A DNA stretch of 64,000 nucleotides from ZC4RG29 sp036563875 (lineage in GTDB: Bacteria; Bacteroidota; Bacteroidia; Cytophagales; Cyclobacteriaceae): positions 5,162 to 69,161 of the forward strand of contig DATCLO010000034.1 in NCBI GenBank assembly GCA_036563875.1, written 5' to 3'. Each line of letters starts with the position of its first letter. Within the stretch, counting starts at the first letter, position 1. The translations under genes were made by a program, and so were the position numbers. Shown piece after piece: positions 50,908 to 58,257 of this stretch. Below the pieces are notes generated by a model. The model ran no database searches, was not told where the DNA came from, and was given only the letters and a program-made list of their open reading frames with translations.

Positions 50908-51597
50908 TCAGATGTGAAAGTGTTCTTTGATGTTTTCCGTGACTACTTTACCGTCGAACAGGTTCACAATGCGATGCGCATAGTTCGCATCGTAGGGAGA
51001 GTGCGTAACCATGATGATGGTCGTGCCTTCCTCGTTGAGTTGAGAAAGAAGCTTCATTACTTCTTCACCGTTAGCAGAGTCGAGGTTACCCGTGGGCTCG
51101 TCGGCCAGGATCACACGGGGCTTTGCTACAATGGCGCGTGCAATAGCGACACGTTGCTGCTGACCACCGGAAAGTTGCTGCGGAAAGTGATTTCTACGGT
51201 GCATGATGTTCATGCGCTCCAGCACTTCTTCCACTCTCTGCTTTCTTTCAGATGACGGTACCTTCAGGTACAGCAAGGGAAGCTCTACGTTTTCGAAGAC
51301 CGTAAGTTCATCGATCAGGTTAAAGCTTTGGAAGACGAAACCAATAGAACCTTTTCTCAGTTGTGCGCGCTGCCGCTCGGAGTAGCGGGCTACCTCATGG
51401 TCGCCAAAGTAGTATTCGCCGGCCGTGGGATTGTCGAGAAGACCGACGATGTTCAGCAGCGTCGATTTACCGCATCCAGAAGGTCCCATGATGGCGACGA
51501 ACTCGCCTTCCTTAATCTCGAGATTAATGTTATTGAGGGCGGTGGTCTCCACTTCTTCAGTGGTGTATACCTTTTCCAGGTTGACAAGCTTGATCAT
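50908..51597 (-). CDS. ABC transporter ATP-binding protein (MacB/LolD type)
   Basis: A 229-residue nucleotide-binding subunit. Walker A GPSGCGKSTLLNIVGLLDNP (about 37-56), Q-loop VFQSFNLIDELTVFENVELPL, signature LSGGQQQRVAIARAIVAKP, Walker B ILADEPTGNLDS, H-loop VTHS. It is the LolD/MacB class that drives FtsX-type permeases for lipoproteins, peptides or antibiotics. The chosen ATG 51597 matches the usual start M-I-K-L-x-N-L; the 10-residue extension is weak. It lies 37 bases after the adaptor gene and is the only ATPase of this class in the window. Confidence 0.94.
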   Translation of the reverse strand: MIKLVNLEKVYTTEEVETTALNNINLEIKEGEFVAIMGPSGCGKSTLLNIVGLLDNPTAGEYYFGDHEVARYSERQRAQLRKGSIGFVFQSFNLIDELTVFENVELPLLYLKVPSSERKQRVEEVLERMNIMHRRNHFPQQLSGGQQQRVAIARAIVAKPRVILADEPTGNLDSANGEEVMKLLSQLNEEGTTIIMVTHSPYDANYAHRIVNLFDGKVVTENIKEHFHI

Positions 51598-51634
51598 GGC
51601 TGTATTTTGTTTGTTAGAGGAATTCATTCGATTA

Positions 51635-52900
51635 TCAATAAAGGATTAATACTTCATTATTGCCGAAGGTCTCGTACGAAGAAGTGATGACCTTTTCGCC
51701 CGGTTCAAGCCCTTCCAGTACTTCGTAGTGCTCCGTATTCTTTCGGCCAAGCTTAATGTTTCTTTTTACTGCCTGGTCTCCGGACTTATCGAGTACGTAA
51801 ACCCAGTTACCACCGGTATCCTTGTAAAATCCGCCAACGGGAAGCAGGAGTTCTTCGGACGACTGACCGAGTTCTATTCGCAGTCGCAACGACTGACCAC
51901 GTCTCAAACCCGGAGGTGTTTCGCCAACGAACAGCATGTCCACTTCAAATCGTCCCGCCTGAATCGTCGGATAGATATACGTGATCTCCAGTTCATATTC
52001 TTTTCCAGCTACCGGCACGGTGGCATGCAGCCCCTGCGATATACGCGGCAAGTAAATTTCATCGATCGGCACACGTACCTTGTAGCTTCCTACTACGTCG
52101 ACCTGACCGAGGCTTTGACCGGGAGCCACCACCTGTCCAACTTCAAGTTGAGGGCGCGACAACTGCCCATCGATAGGTGCGCGAATGATCAGGTTATCCA
52201 GAATCTTCCCTACCCCTTCAAGGCTTTCCTTCATCCGCTCTTCGGCTGCGTTCAGTTCGCGCAGCTGACGTATCCGGGAGATTGAGTCGAGCTTGTACGC
52301 CTCATATGTAATCTTTCGGCGTTCCAGGTTATAAAAGTAGTTCGCCTCTGTCTGCTCGAACTCCTGTTTCGATATCAGCTTCTTCGCATAGAGCTCCTTC
52401 TGGCGCTCGTACTGCGGGCCATAAATGGCCAGCTGGTTATCGATGAGGGCCAGCTGATTTTGCTGCTCCAGGTCGTTCCGGGTTATATTCAGACGCGTGT
52501 CGCGAATACGGGTAATACTTTCGTTAAACGCTGCTTCCTGGCTTAAGACTGACAATTCGCGGTCAAGGTTGCTTAACTCCAGGATAACATCTCCTTTTTT
52601 TAGCATCTGTCCGCTTTCGGCCACTACCCTCTTGATCGTTCCGCCTTCCACGGCGTCGAGAACTACCGTCCGGCTGGGCTCAACTATACCTGTCTGAGGG
52701 ATGAACTCCTGGAATATGCCTCGTCTGACTTCCGAAATGGTGAGTTTGTCACGTTCCACCCGCAAGCGCGAACGCCTGTCGGCCCAAATCAGCTGGTACA
52801 GCACGAATCCCGCAAAAAGGGCAATGCCTCCGTACGTGGCAATCCGTTTAACCGTCCACTTTTTCTTCTTGATCTTCCTGTCCATTACAGATTGTTCCAT
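51635..52900 (-). CDS. Periplasmic adaptor (HlyD-like) of the sigma-54-controlled exporter
   Basis: A 421-residue membrane fusion protein: one anchor helix (about 18-36), biotinyl-lipoyl half-motifs (PQTGIVEPSRTVVLDAVEGG, and IIRAPIDGQLSRPQLEVGQVV), a coiled-coil hairpin (about 115-225) and a beta-barrel domain. Start: an in-frame TTG at 52951 lies within the -12 element of the sigma-54 promoter, so it cannot be used; ATG 52900 or ATG 52885 is downstream of the predicted transcript start. First gene of the operon adaptor-ATPase-permease-permease, divergent from the activator gene. Confidence 0.92.
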   Translation of the reverse strand: MEQSVMDRKIKKKKWTVKRIATYGGIALFAGFVLYQLIWADRRSRLRVERDKLTISEVRRGIFQEFIPQTGIVEPSRTVVLDAVEGGTIKRVVAESGQMLKKGDVILELSNLDRELSVLSQEAAFNESITRIRDTRLNITRNDLEQQNQLALIDNQLAIYGPQYERQKELYAKKLISKQEFEQTEANYFYNLERRKITYEAYKLDSISRIRQLRELNAAEERMKESLEGVGKILDNLIIRAPIDGQLSRPQLEVGQVVAPGQSLGQVDVVGSYKVRVPIDEIYLPRISQGLHATVPVAGKEYELEITYIYPTIQAGRFEVDMLFVGETPPGLRRGQSLRLRIELGQSSEELLLPVGGFYKDTGGNWVYVLDKSGDQAVKRNIKLGRKNTEHYEVLEGLEPGEKVITSSYETFGNNEVLILY

Positions 52901-52947
52901 AGGCTCGTTACAGAAGGCAAGGTGCCTTTCGATGGATTTCACTATGG

Positions 52948-52963
52948 CCAATTAGTGTGCCAA
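52948..52963 (-). promoter_or_regulatory. Sigma-54 promoter for the exporter operon
   Basis: The minus strand reads TTGGCACACTAATTGG. The -24 part TTGGCAC is perfect against the consensus TTGGCACG-N4-TTGCA, and the -12 part is TTGG for TTGC, with correct spacing (GG to the -12 G). A start about 12 bases downstream would give a leader of roughly 35 bases before ATG 52900. The NtrC-type activator gene is divergent and adjacent. Confidence 0.72.
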
Positions 52964-53021
52964 GAGGAATCCTGCTGCAATTTCGCCTGAATTCCGCGAT
53001 TTTCCGTCCATCTTTGAACGG

Positions 53022-53039
53022 GAATGTCCGCTAGTGGAC
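53022..53039. promoter_or_regulatory. Putative activator-binding site (UAS 1)
   Basis: GAATGTCCGCTAGTGGAC, with a dyad core GTCC...GGAC, about 85-105 bases upstream of the predicted sigma-54 start. A similar copy lies at 53117-53134 in reverse orientation (15 of 18 positions identical). This is a usual enhancer layout for NtrC-type activators. Confidence 0.6.
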
Positions 53040-53116
53040 GCCTGGGTCGTATCTTCATGGCTGTGAATGGCGTAATTTCGCTCAAAACTGGCTGCCGGGC
53101 TTTCGGTATAGCCTTT

Positions 53117-53134
53117 GCCCGCTACCGGACATTC
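53117..53134. promoter_or_regulatory. Putative activator-binding site (UAS 2)
   Basis: The minus strand reads GAATGTCCGGTAGCGGGC, matching UAS 1 at 15 of 18 positions. It is 32 bases before the activator's own start codon, so binding there could also control the activator gene. Confidence 0.6.
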
Positions 53135-53165
53135 GGGTAACAAAACTGAAACAAGTCCTCCTAGC

Positions 53166-54545
53166 ATGGAACAGAAAACTGGCAAAATTCTGATTGTCGA
53201 TGATAATGAAGACCTCCTGAAGGCTGCCCGTATCCACCTGAAGCGCCATTTCGCCCAGGTAGATACGGAAAAGAACCCGGAGGCTATTCCCACGCTCATG
53301 GCAAACGAAGACTATGACGTGATCCTCCTCGACATGAACTTTACGAAAGACGTGAGCAGCGGCAGCGAGGGCTACTATTGGCTGGAAAAAATTCTCGAGA
53401 TCGACCCTTCCGCCGTCGTTGTGCTCATTACCGCATACGGCGATGTCCAGATGGCTGTACGGGCGATCAAAGCGGGTGCAACTGACTTCGTGCTCAAACC
53501 CTGGGAAAACGAAAAACTGCTGGCCACTATTTATTCGGCCATGCGACTGCGTGAAACCCGCGACGAAGTCCAGAACCTCAAGATCAAGAACCAGGAAATA
53601 AACCAGGCGTTAAACGAGCGTTACAGCGAGATCATCGGTCAGAGCGCTGCCATGCAACGCATCTTCCAGACAATAGATCGCGTGGCCCATACTGACGCCA
53701 ACGTGCTGATCCTGGGCGAAAATGGTACCGGAAAGGAACTCATTGCCCGCGCTATCCACCGGAATTCGTCGCGCAGGCATGAAAGCTTTGTGTCTGTAGA
53801 CCTGGGTTCGATTACCGAAACGCTGTTCGAGAGCGAGTTGTTCGGTCACAAGAAGGGCGCGTTCACCGACGCGAAGGAAGACCGCGCCGGACGCTTCGAG
53901 TTGGCCAATGGCGGTACACTGTTCCTGGATGAAATCGGGAATCTGTCCATGCCATTACAGGCCAAACTGCTGACCGCAATTCAGAACCGCAGGGTGAGCA
54001 GAGTGGGTTCGAACAAGGAGATTCAGATCGACATCCGGCTGATCTGCGCCACAAATATGCCCCTGTATGAAATGGTCAAGGAAAACCGTTTCCGCCAGGA
54101 TTTGCTCTATCGCATCAACACTATCGAGATAGAAGTTCCCCCGTTAAGAGAGCGCTTCGAAGACATTCCGGTACTCGCGAACCACTTCCTCAAGCATTAC
54201 TCCGCCCGGTATAACAAGAACATCTCAAAGATCAGCGACGCTGCCCTCACGCGCATGCATAAGCATACCTGGCCGGGCAACATTCGCGAACTACAGCATG
54301 CCATTGAGCGGGCTGTCATCCTCAGCAACGGCAACGTGTTGCAGCCGGAAGACTTCAACCTGTCGCCAGCGCCCGGGAAAGACGACGGACACCTCAACCT
54401 GGACGCCTACAACCTGGAGGAAGTGGAAAAGCTGCTCATCAGGAAAGTGCTGAAAAAATACAACGGCAACATCACCCAGGCCGCCTCCGAACTCGGACTG
54501 ACAAGGTCGAGTTTGTATAGGAGGCTGGAGAAGCATGGGTTGTGA
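53166..54545 (+). CDS. NtrC-type sigma-54 response regulator
   Basis: A 459-residue activator. Receiver domain about 6-125 with DD at 12-13, the phospho-acceptor D56 (VILLDMNF), and the T/K switch residues ITA and VLKPW. A AAA+ domain (about 155-385) has Walker A GENGTGKELIARAIHRN (about 185-200), Walker B GGTLFLDEIGNL and the sigma-54 contact loop GAFTDA (231-236; GAFTGA in the canonical form). A Fis-type HTH (NITQAASELGLTRSSLYRRLEKHGL) ends the protein. It probably activates the divergent exporter operon and is paired with the kinase gene downstream. Confidence 0.95.
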   Translation: MEQKTGKILIVDDNEDLLKAARIHLKRHFAQVDTEKNPEAIPTLMANEDYDVILLDMNFTKDVSSGSEGYYWLEKILEIDPSAVVVLITAYGDVQMAVRAIKAGATDFVLKPWENEKLLATIYSAMRLRETRDEVQNLKIKNQEINQALNERYSEIIGQSAAMQRIFQTIDRVAHTDANVLILGENGTGKELIARAIHRNSSRRHESFVSVDLGSITETLFESELFGHKKGAFTDAKEDRAGRFELANGGTLFLDEIGNLSMPLQAKLLTAIQNRRVSRVGSNKEIQIDIRLICATNMPLYEMVKENRFRQDLLYRINTIEIEVPPLRERFEDIPVLANHFLKHYSARYNKNISKISDAALTRMHKHTWPGNIRELQHAIERAVILSNGNVLQPEDFNLSPAPGKDDGHLNLDAYNLEEVEKLLIRKVLKKYNGNITQAASELGLTRSSLYRRLEKHGL

Positions 54546-54583
54546 TGTGTTGATGTGCTGATGTACTCATGTGTTGAAGTTGG
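54541..54583. repeat. TGTTGATG-type repeat at the activator's stop codon
   Basis: Units GATGTGT, TGATGTGC, TGATGTAC, TCATGTGTTGAAG begin at the stop TGA of the activator (54543-54545). Its approximate reverse complement (ACACCAAC, ACACAACAACAC units) lies at 54746-54787, just before the kinase start. The 248-base region between genes holds no ORF worth calling. Confidence 0.75.
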
Positions 54584-54745
54584 ACACGGAACAAAATTTG
54601 GGTTGAGCTTCATGGTTCGTTCCTCCAATGACGCTCTGAACAAAACCTTACTGGAATGGCCCGATGTGTCGAATAACAGCACGGCTCCCTAACTTGTTTT
54701 ACGCGACATGAGGGAACTGAAAGGAGAAAGTTTAGATTTAAGGGA

Positions 54746-54787
54746 ACACCAACGTCGACACACCAACACAACAACACACCAACACAT
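54746..54787. repeat. ACACCAAC repeat, inverted partner of the upstream TGTTGATG repeat
   Basis: CACCAAC and CAACACA units in the strand opposite to that of the repeat at 54541-54583. The kinase ATG follows 6 bases after its end. The two can pair around about 160 bases. Confidence 0.7.
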
Positions 54788-54793
54788 TTCGGG

Positions 54794-56146
54794 ATGTCTT
54801 TCGGATTCAAGGATTTTCGGGCTCGGGTATTGTTGCGGGTGATTGGGCTGGGGCTCACCATCGCCGCGGTGGTGTTTATGTTGAGTCGTCCGAACATGCT
54901 TTTCGCGGGCATCCTGATGCTCGTGATCGTGGGTCTGCAACTCGCCGAGCTATTCCGCTTCGTAAGTCAGACCAACAGGAAACTCACACGTTTTTTGGAG
55001 TCGGTGCGATACTCCGACTTCATCTCAGGATTTACAGCCGACAACCAGCTCGGTCGCTCTTTTAAAGATCTCAACATCGCCTTTAATGAAGTGCTCGAAG
55101 CCTTTCGGAAGGCGCGCTCCGAGAAGGAAGAGCACTGGCAGTATCTCAATACGGTCGTACAGCAAGTGCGTACCGGCATCTTGTCGTACGACCTCGAGGG
55201 AAACGTCCAGCTCATAAATGCCAATGCAAAGCGTTTCCTTGGTGTACAGAGCCTCCAGAATGTGGAAGACCTGCTCGAAGTGAATCCCAAGTTGTACAAG
55301 GCGATCTTTGATGTTGAGCCGGGTAAAAGCAATTTGTACAAGGGCAACAACGAGTTGCACTTGACGATTCAAGCCACCGAACTGCGAATACGGGGGAACA
55401 CCGTAAAGCTCATCACGATACAAAACATCCAGCCAGAACTACAACGTCAGGAATTGGATGCGTGGCAGAACCTCACGCGTGTCTTGCGGCATGAGATCAT
55501 GAACTCAATCACGCCCATCTCGTCCCTCACATCAACACTGCGCGAAGTGCTGGAATACGATCTCGTAAAGCAGGACGGGCACTACGTCCTTAAAGAGGAA
55601 GGCGCAGAAGACCTTCGTGAAGGACTCACTACCATTGAAAGTCGAAGCAAGGGACTAATCAAGTTCATTGATGCCTATCGCGAATACACCTCGCTGCCAC
55701 TACCGACCATTCGAACGGTGTTGTTAAAAGATTTGATAGAAAAGGTAGCCCAATTCATGAAGCCCGAGATCAAACGCCACAACATCGACTTCGTATATTC
55801 CTGCGCATCAGACTACCTCACCATTCAAGCCGATGCTGACATGATTGAACAGGTGTTGATCAACCTGATAAAGAACGGCATCGAAGCGGTAACCGAAATA
55901 CCTAATCCTCGAATCGATCTGGCTGGCCTGTACGATGAAACCGGCGTGCGTATTGAAGTTGCTGATAACGGACCGGGTATTATACGTGAAGCGTTGGAGT
56001 CGATCTTCGTTCCTTTTTATACTACCAAAAAAACTGGCTCTGGAATTGGACTCAGCCTTTCAAGGCAAATTATGCAGCTGCATAACGGAACACTGAATGT
56101 GGAATCAGAGCCTGGGGTGAGGACGGTGTTTACGTTGAGATTCTAG
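54794..56146 (+). CDS. Sensor histidine kinase
   Basis: A 450-residue membrane kinase. Two adjacent helices (about 13-30 and 36-51) with almost no periplasmic loop suggest intramembrane or cytoplasmic sensing. A PAS-like domain follows (about 115-210), then the phospho-acceptor H233 (RHEIMNSITPI), and a HATPase_c domain (N-box LINLIKNGIEAV, G1 VADNGPGI, G2 KTGSGIGLSLS). It is the partner of the preceding NtrC-type regulator. Confidence 0.94.
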   Translation: MSFGFKDFRARVLLRVIGLGLTIAAVVFMLSRPNMLFAGILMLVIVGLQLAELFRFVSQTNRKLTRFLESVRYSDFISGFTADNQLGRSFKDLNIAFNEVLEAFRKARSEKEEHWQYLNTVVQQVRTGILSYDLEGNVQLINANAKRFLGVQSLQNVEDLLEVNPKLYKAIFDVEPGKSNLYKGNNELHLTIQATELRIRGNTVKLITIQNIQPELQRQELDAWQNLTRVLRHEIMNSITPISSLTSTLREVLEYDLVKQDGHYVLKEEGAEDLREGLTTIESRSKGLIKFIDAYREYTSLPLPTIRTVLLKDLIEKVAQFMKPEIKRHNIDFVYSCASDYLTIQADADMIEQVLINLIKNGIEAVTEIPNPRIDLAGLYDETGVRIEVADNGPGIIREALESIFVPFYTTKKTGSGIGLSLSRQIMQLHNGTLNVESEPGVRTVFTLRF

Positions 56147-56152
56147 TTGGAA

Positions 56153-56172
56153 AAGGTAATCGGTGATCGGTG
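56153..56172. repeat. ATCGGTGATCGG-type repeat (copy 5)
   Basis: GGTAATCGGTGATCGGTG, one unit, between the kinase stop and the CTATGTG element. Confidence 0.65.
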
Positions 56173-56173
56173 C

Positions 56174-56279
56174 CTATGTGCTCTATGTGTACATCTATGT
56201 GTTTCTATGTGGTTCAATGATTCAATCGTTATCTTTTTGAACCACATAGGGCACATAGATGTACACATAGAGCACATAG
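56174..56279. repeat. CTATGTG-unit hairpin element (copy 3, near-perfect inverted repeat)
   Basis: The left arm is 44 bases (56174-56217) with four CTATGTG units, a TACAT insert and GGTTCAA. The right arm is 43 bases (56237-56279) and is its reverse complement, differing only in the three-base spacer of one unit (one-base indel and two changes). The loop is 19 bases. It lies between convergent genes, so it could terminate both. Confidence 0.9.
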
Positions 56280-56289
56280 ACATCAGTTC

Positions 56290-57543
56290 CTACTGAATCT
56301 TCCGGAAGACCACCGACGCATTATGGCCGCCAAACCCAAACGTATTACTCATCGCCACATTGACTTCCTTGCGAATTGAGCTGCCAAGCACAACCTTAAG
56401 TCCTTTCGGCATTCCTGGATCGAGGTTGGTCGTGTTGATGGTGGGTGGTATAATCCCTTCGCTGATGGCTTTAATACAGATGATCGCTTCCGCTGCGCCC
56501 GCGGCGCCGAGCATGTGACCAACTGCCGACTTCGTCGCGCTAATATGGAGCCGCTTCGGATTGTCGCCAAAAACTTTCGTCACAGCTTTCATCTCACTGA
56601 CATCGCCCATCGGCGTTGAGGTAGCATGGGGGTTGAGGTAGTCGACATCCTCGGGAGTAAGTCCCGCATCGTCGAGCGCCCACTGCATTCCAAGCATCGC
56701 GCCTTTTCCTTCAGGATGGGTAGCTGTCAGGTGATACGCATCAGCGGACATGCCCCCGCCCGCGACTTCCGCGTAGATGCGCGCACCCCTCCTCTTTGCA
56801 TGCTCATATTCTTCGAGTACCAGGGCGCATGCTCCTTCGCCCATCACAAAGCCGTCGCGGTCTGCATCGAATGGGCGCGATGCGTGCGCAGGATCGTCGT
56901 TGCGCGTTGACAACGCTTTCATGGCGGCAAACCCACCGACGCCTGCCTCATTAATTGGAGCTTCTGAGCCGCCGGTTATAATCACGTCAGCTTTGCCCCA
57001 CCGTATATAGTTCATGGCGTCGATGATAGCAGTACTGGATGTAGCACACGCAGAGACGGTTGAAAAGTTTGGTCCCATGAAACCGTAGCGAATCGAGATC
57101 CACCCGGCAGCAATGTCGACAATCACTTTAGGGATAAAGAATGGATTGATCCTTGGCGTCCCATCACCGCGGGCGAAGTCCATGATCTCCTGCTGGAATG
57201 TGAAAAAGCCTCCGTTGCCGGATCCCCATATCACACCCACACGTGTCTTGTCGATCCCATCAAGATCGATACCGCTGTCGCGCAACGCTTCTTCTGATGA
57301 CGCCATCGCATACTGCACGAAAGGGTCCATCTTACGGATCTCCGATTTCTCGAAGTAGTTGGCCGGATCGAAGCCCCTGACTTCGCAGGCAAAACGTGTT
57401 CTGAATTTCGAGGCATCGAATTTGGTGATGGGTCCTGCTCCCGACTTCCCATCAACAAGATTTTTCCAGAACTCGGAAAGAGAATTGCCGAGAGGTGTAA
57501 TCGCTCCCATTCCGGTCACTACCACTTTCTTCATCATAGTCAT
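56290..57543 (-). CDS. fabF: Beta-ketoacyl-ACP synthase II (FabF type)
   Basis: A 417-residue condensing enzyme of fatty-acid elongation, joining acyl-ACP and malonyl-ACP. Catalytic triad: C166 in VSACATSS, His in NPHATSTPMGD (about 306) and His in KSAVGHMLGAAG (about 343). FabF landmarks MKKVVVTGMGAITPLG at the N-terminus and NTFGFGGHNASVVF at the C-terminus. Its ATG overlaps the stop of the TetR gene (ATGA), so the regulator and enzyme are co-translated. No acpP or fab cluster is next to it, so this may be a secondary copy. Confidence 0.93.
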   Translation of the reverse strand: MTMMKKVVVTGMGAITPLGNSLSEFWKNLVDGKSGAGPITKFDASKFRTRFACEVRGFDPANYFEKSEIRKMDPFVQYAMASSEEALRDSGIDLDGIDKTRVGVIWGSGNGGFFTFQQEIMDFARGDGTPRINPFFIPKVIVDIAAGWISIRYGFMGPNFSTVSACATSSTAIIDAMNYIRWGKADVIITGGSEAPINEAGVGGFAAMKALSTRNDDPAHASRPFDADRDGFVMGEGACALVLEEYEHAKRRGARIYAEVAGGGMSADAYHLTATHPEGKGAMLGMQWALDDAGLTPEDVDYLNPHATSTPMGDVSEMKAVTKVFGDNPKRLHISATKSAVGHMLGAAGAAEAIICIKAISEGIIPPTINTTNLDPGMPKGLKVVLGSSIRKEVNVAMSNTFGFGGHNASVVFRKIQ

Positions 57544-58130
57544 TTGCTGATTTGATCGATTATTTGCCTGCAGTATTCGGTTACGTAATTCATGGGTTCA
57601 TTGGAACGCACCGCGCGCGCATACATGACAGCACCTTCCACAGAACAAAAGAACACGAACGCCAGTGCGCGGGTATTCGGTATCGGTTTGAATTCACGGC
57701 AAGCGATGCCTTCATCCAGCAGGCGCTGTATAAAAGTCACGGTTGAATCAAGTTCCTTGCGCAGCGCACGGCGCATGAATGTCACGTCGTCATCTGCCTG
57801 CACTGCAGTGTTGAGTAGTGGACATCCTCCAGGCAGCGGAGGGTTGAGCACATAAGCAGCATAGAACTCCAGTAAACCCAGCAGCCGTTCCTTGTAACTC
57901 TGCTTGTGGGCAAGTCTGCCCTGAACACCATTGTGCACAAGTTGCATGGCGTGACGAAAAGCCTGCAGCGCCATGTCTTCCTTGCTGCGGAAATGGCCGT
58001 ACAGCGCACCTTTTGTCAATCCCGTTGCACGGGTCAGGTCGTGAAGCGTAGTTCCCGAGAACCCCTTACGGTTAAACACGGGCGCTGTGCGCTCCAGAAT
58101 ATGTTGCCGCGTACGCGCTGCCTTGTCCAT
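57540..58130 (-). CDS. TetR-family transcriptional regulator
   Basis: A 196-residue regulator. The N-terminal TetR HTH spans about 6-50 (RQHILERTAPVFNRKGFSGTTLHDLTRATGLTKGALYGHFRSKEDMAL), and a helical ligand-binding domain follows. ATG 58130 is preferred, since the extension to 58208 runs through the operator and promoter. A perfect 22-base palindrome lies upstream and an exact TATCTTTG five bases before the ATG, so it almost certainly represses itself and the coupled fabF gene. Confidence 0.92.
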   Translation of the reverse strand: MDKAARTRQHILERTAPVFNRKGFSGTTLHDLTRATGLTKGALYGHFRSKEDMALQAFRHAMQLVHNGVQGRLAHKQSYKERLLGLLEFYAAYVLNPPLPGGCPLLNTAVQADDDVTFMRRALRKELDSTVTFIQRLLDEGIACREFKPIPNTRALAFVFFCSVEGAVMYARAVRSNEPMNYVTEYCRQIIDQISK

Positions 58131-58135
58131 GAGGG

Positions 58136-58143
58136 CAAAGATA
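58136..58143 (-). promoter_or_regulatory. Bacteroidota -7 box (TATCTTTG), 5 bases before tetR
   Basis: Exact TAnnTTTG on the minus strand, then CCCTC, then the ATG. A leaderless or nearly leaderless message is predicted for tetR-fabF. Confidence 0.7.
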
Positions 58144-58152
58144 CAGAAAAAT

Positions 58153-58174
58153 AAATATACCGATCGGTATATTT
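58153..58174. promoter_or_regulatory. TetR operator (perfect 22-base palindrome)
   Basis: AAATATACCGATCGGTATATTT is a perfect palindrome centred on CGATCG, 23 bases upstream of the tetR start and just upstream of the -7 box, covering the expected -33 area. Sequences of this shape (ATACCGATCGGTAT) are classic TetR-family operators. Confidence 0.85.
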
Positions 58175-58220
58175 TTAATTCTACTCCATTGGCTGAATGG
58201 AAAGACAAACGATCGATTTA

Positions 58221-58257
58221 TGATTAGTGATTTCTGATTATCAAAAATCACTAATCA
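58221..58257. repeat. GATTAGTGATT hairpin across a stop codon
   Basis: A perfect 13-base inverted repeat, TGATTAGTGATTT (58221-58233) and AAATCACTAATCA (58245-58257), loop CTGATTATCAA. The right arm includes the TGA stop of the LDH2-type dehydrogenase gene. Confidence 0.85.
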
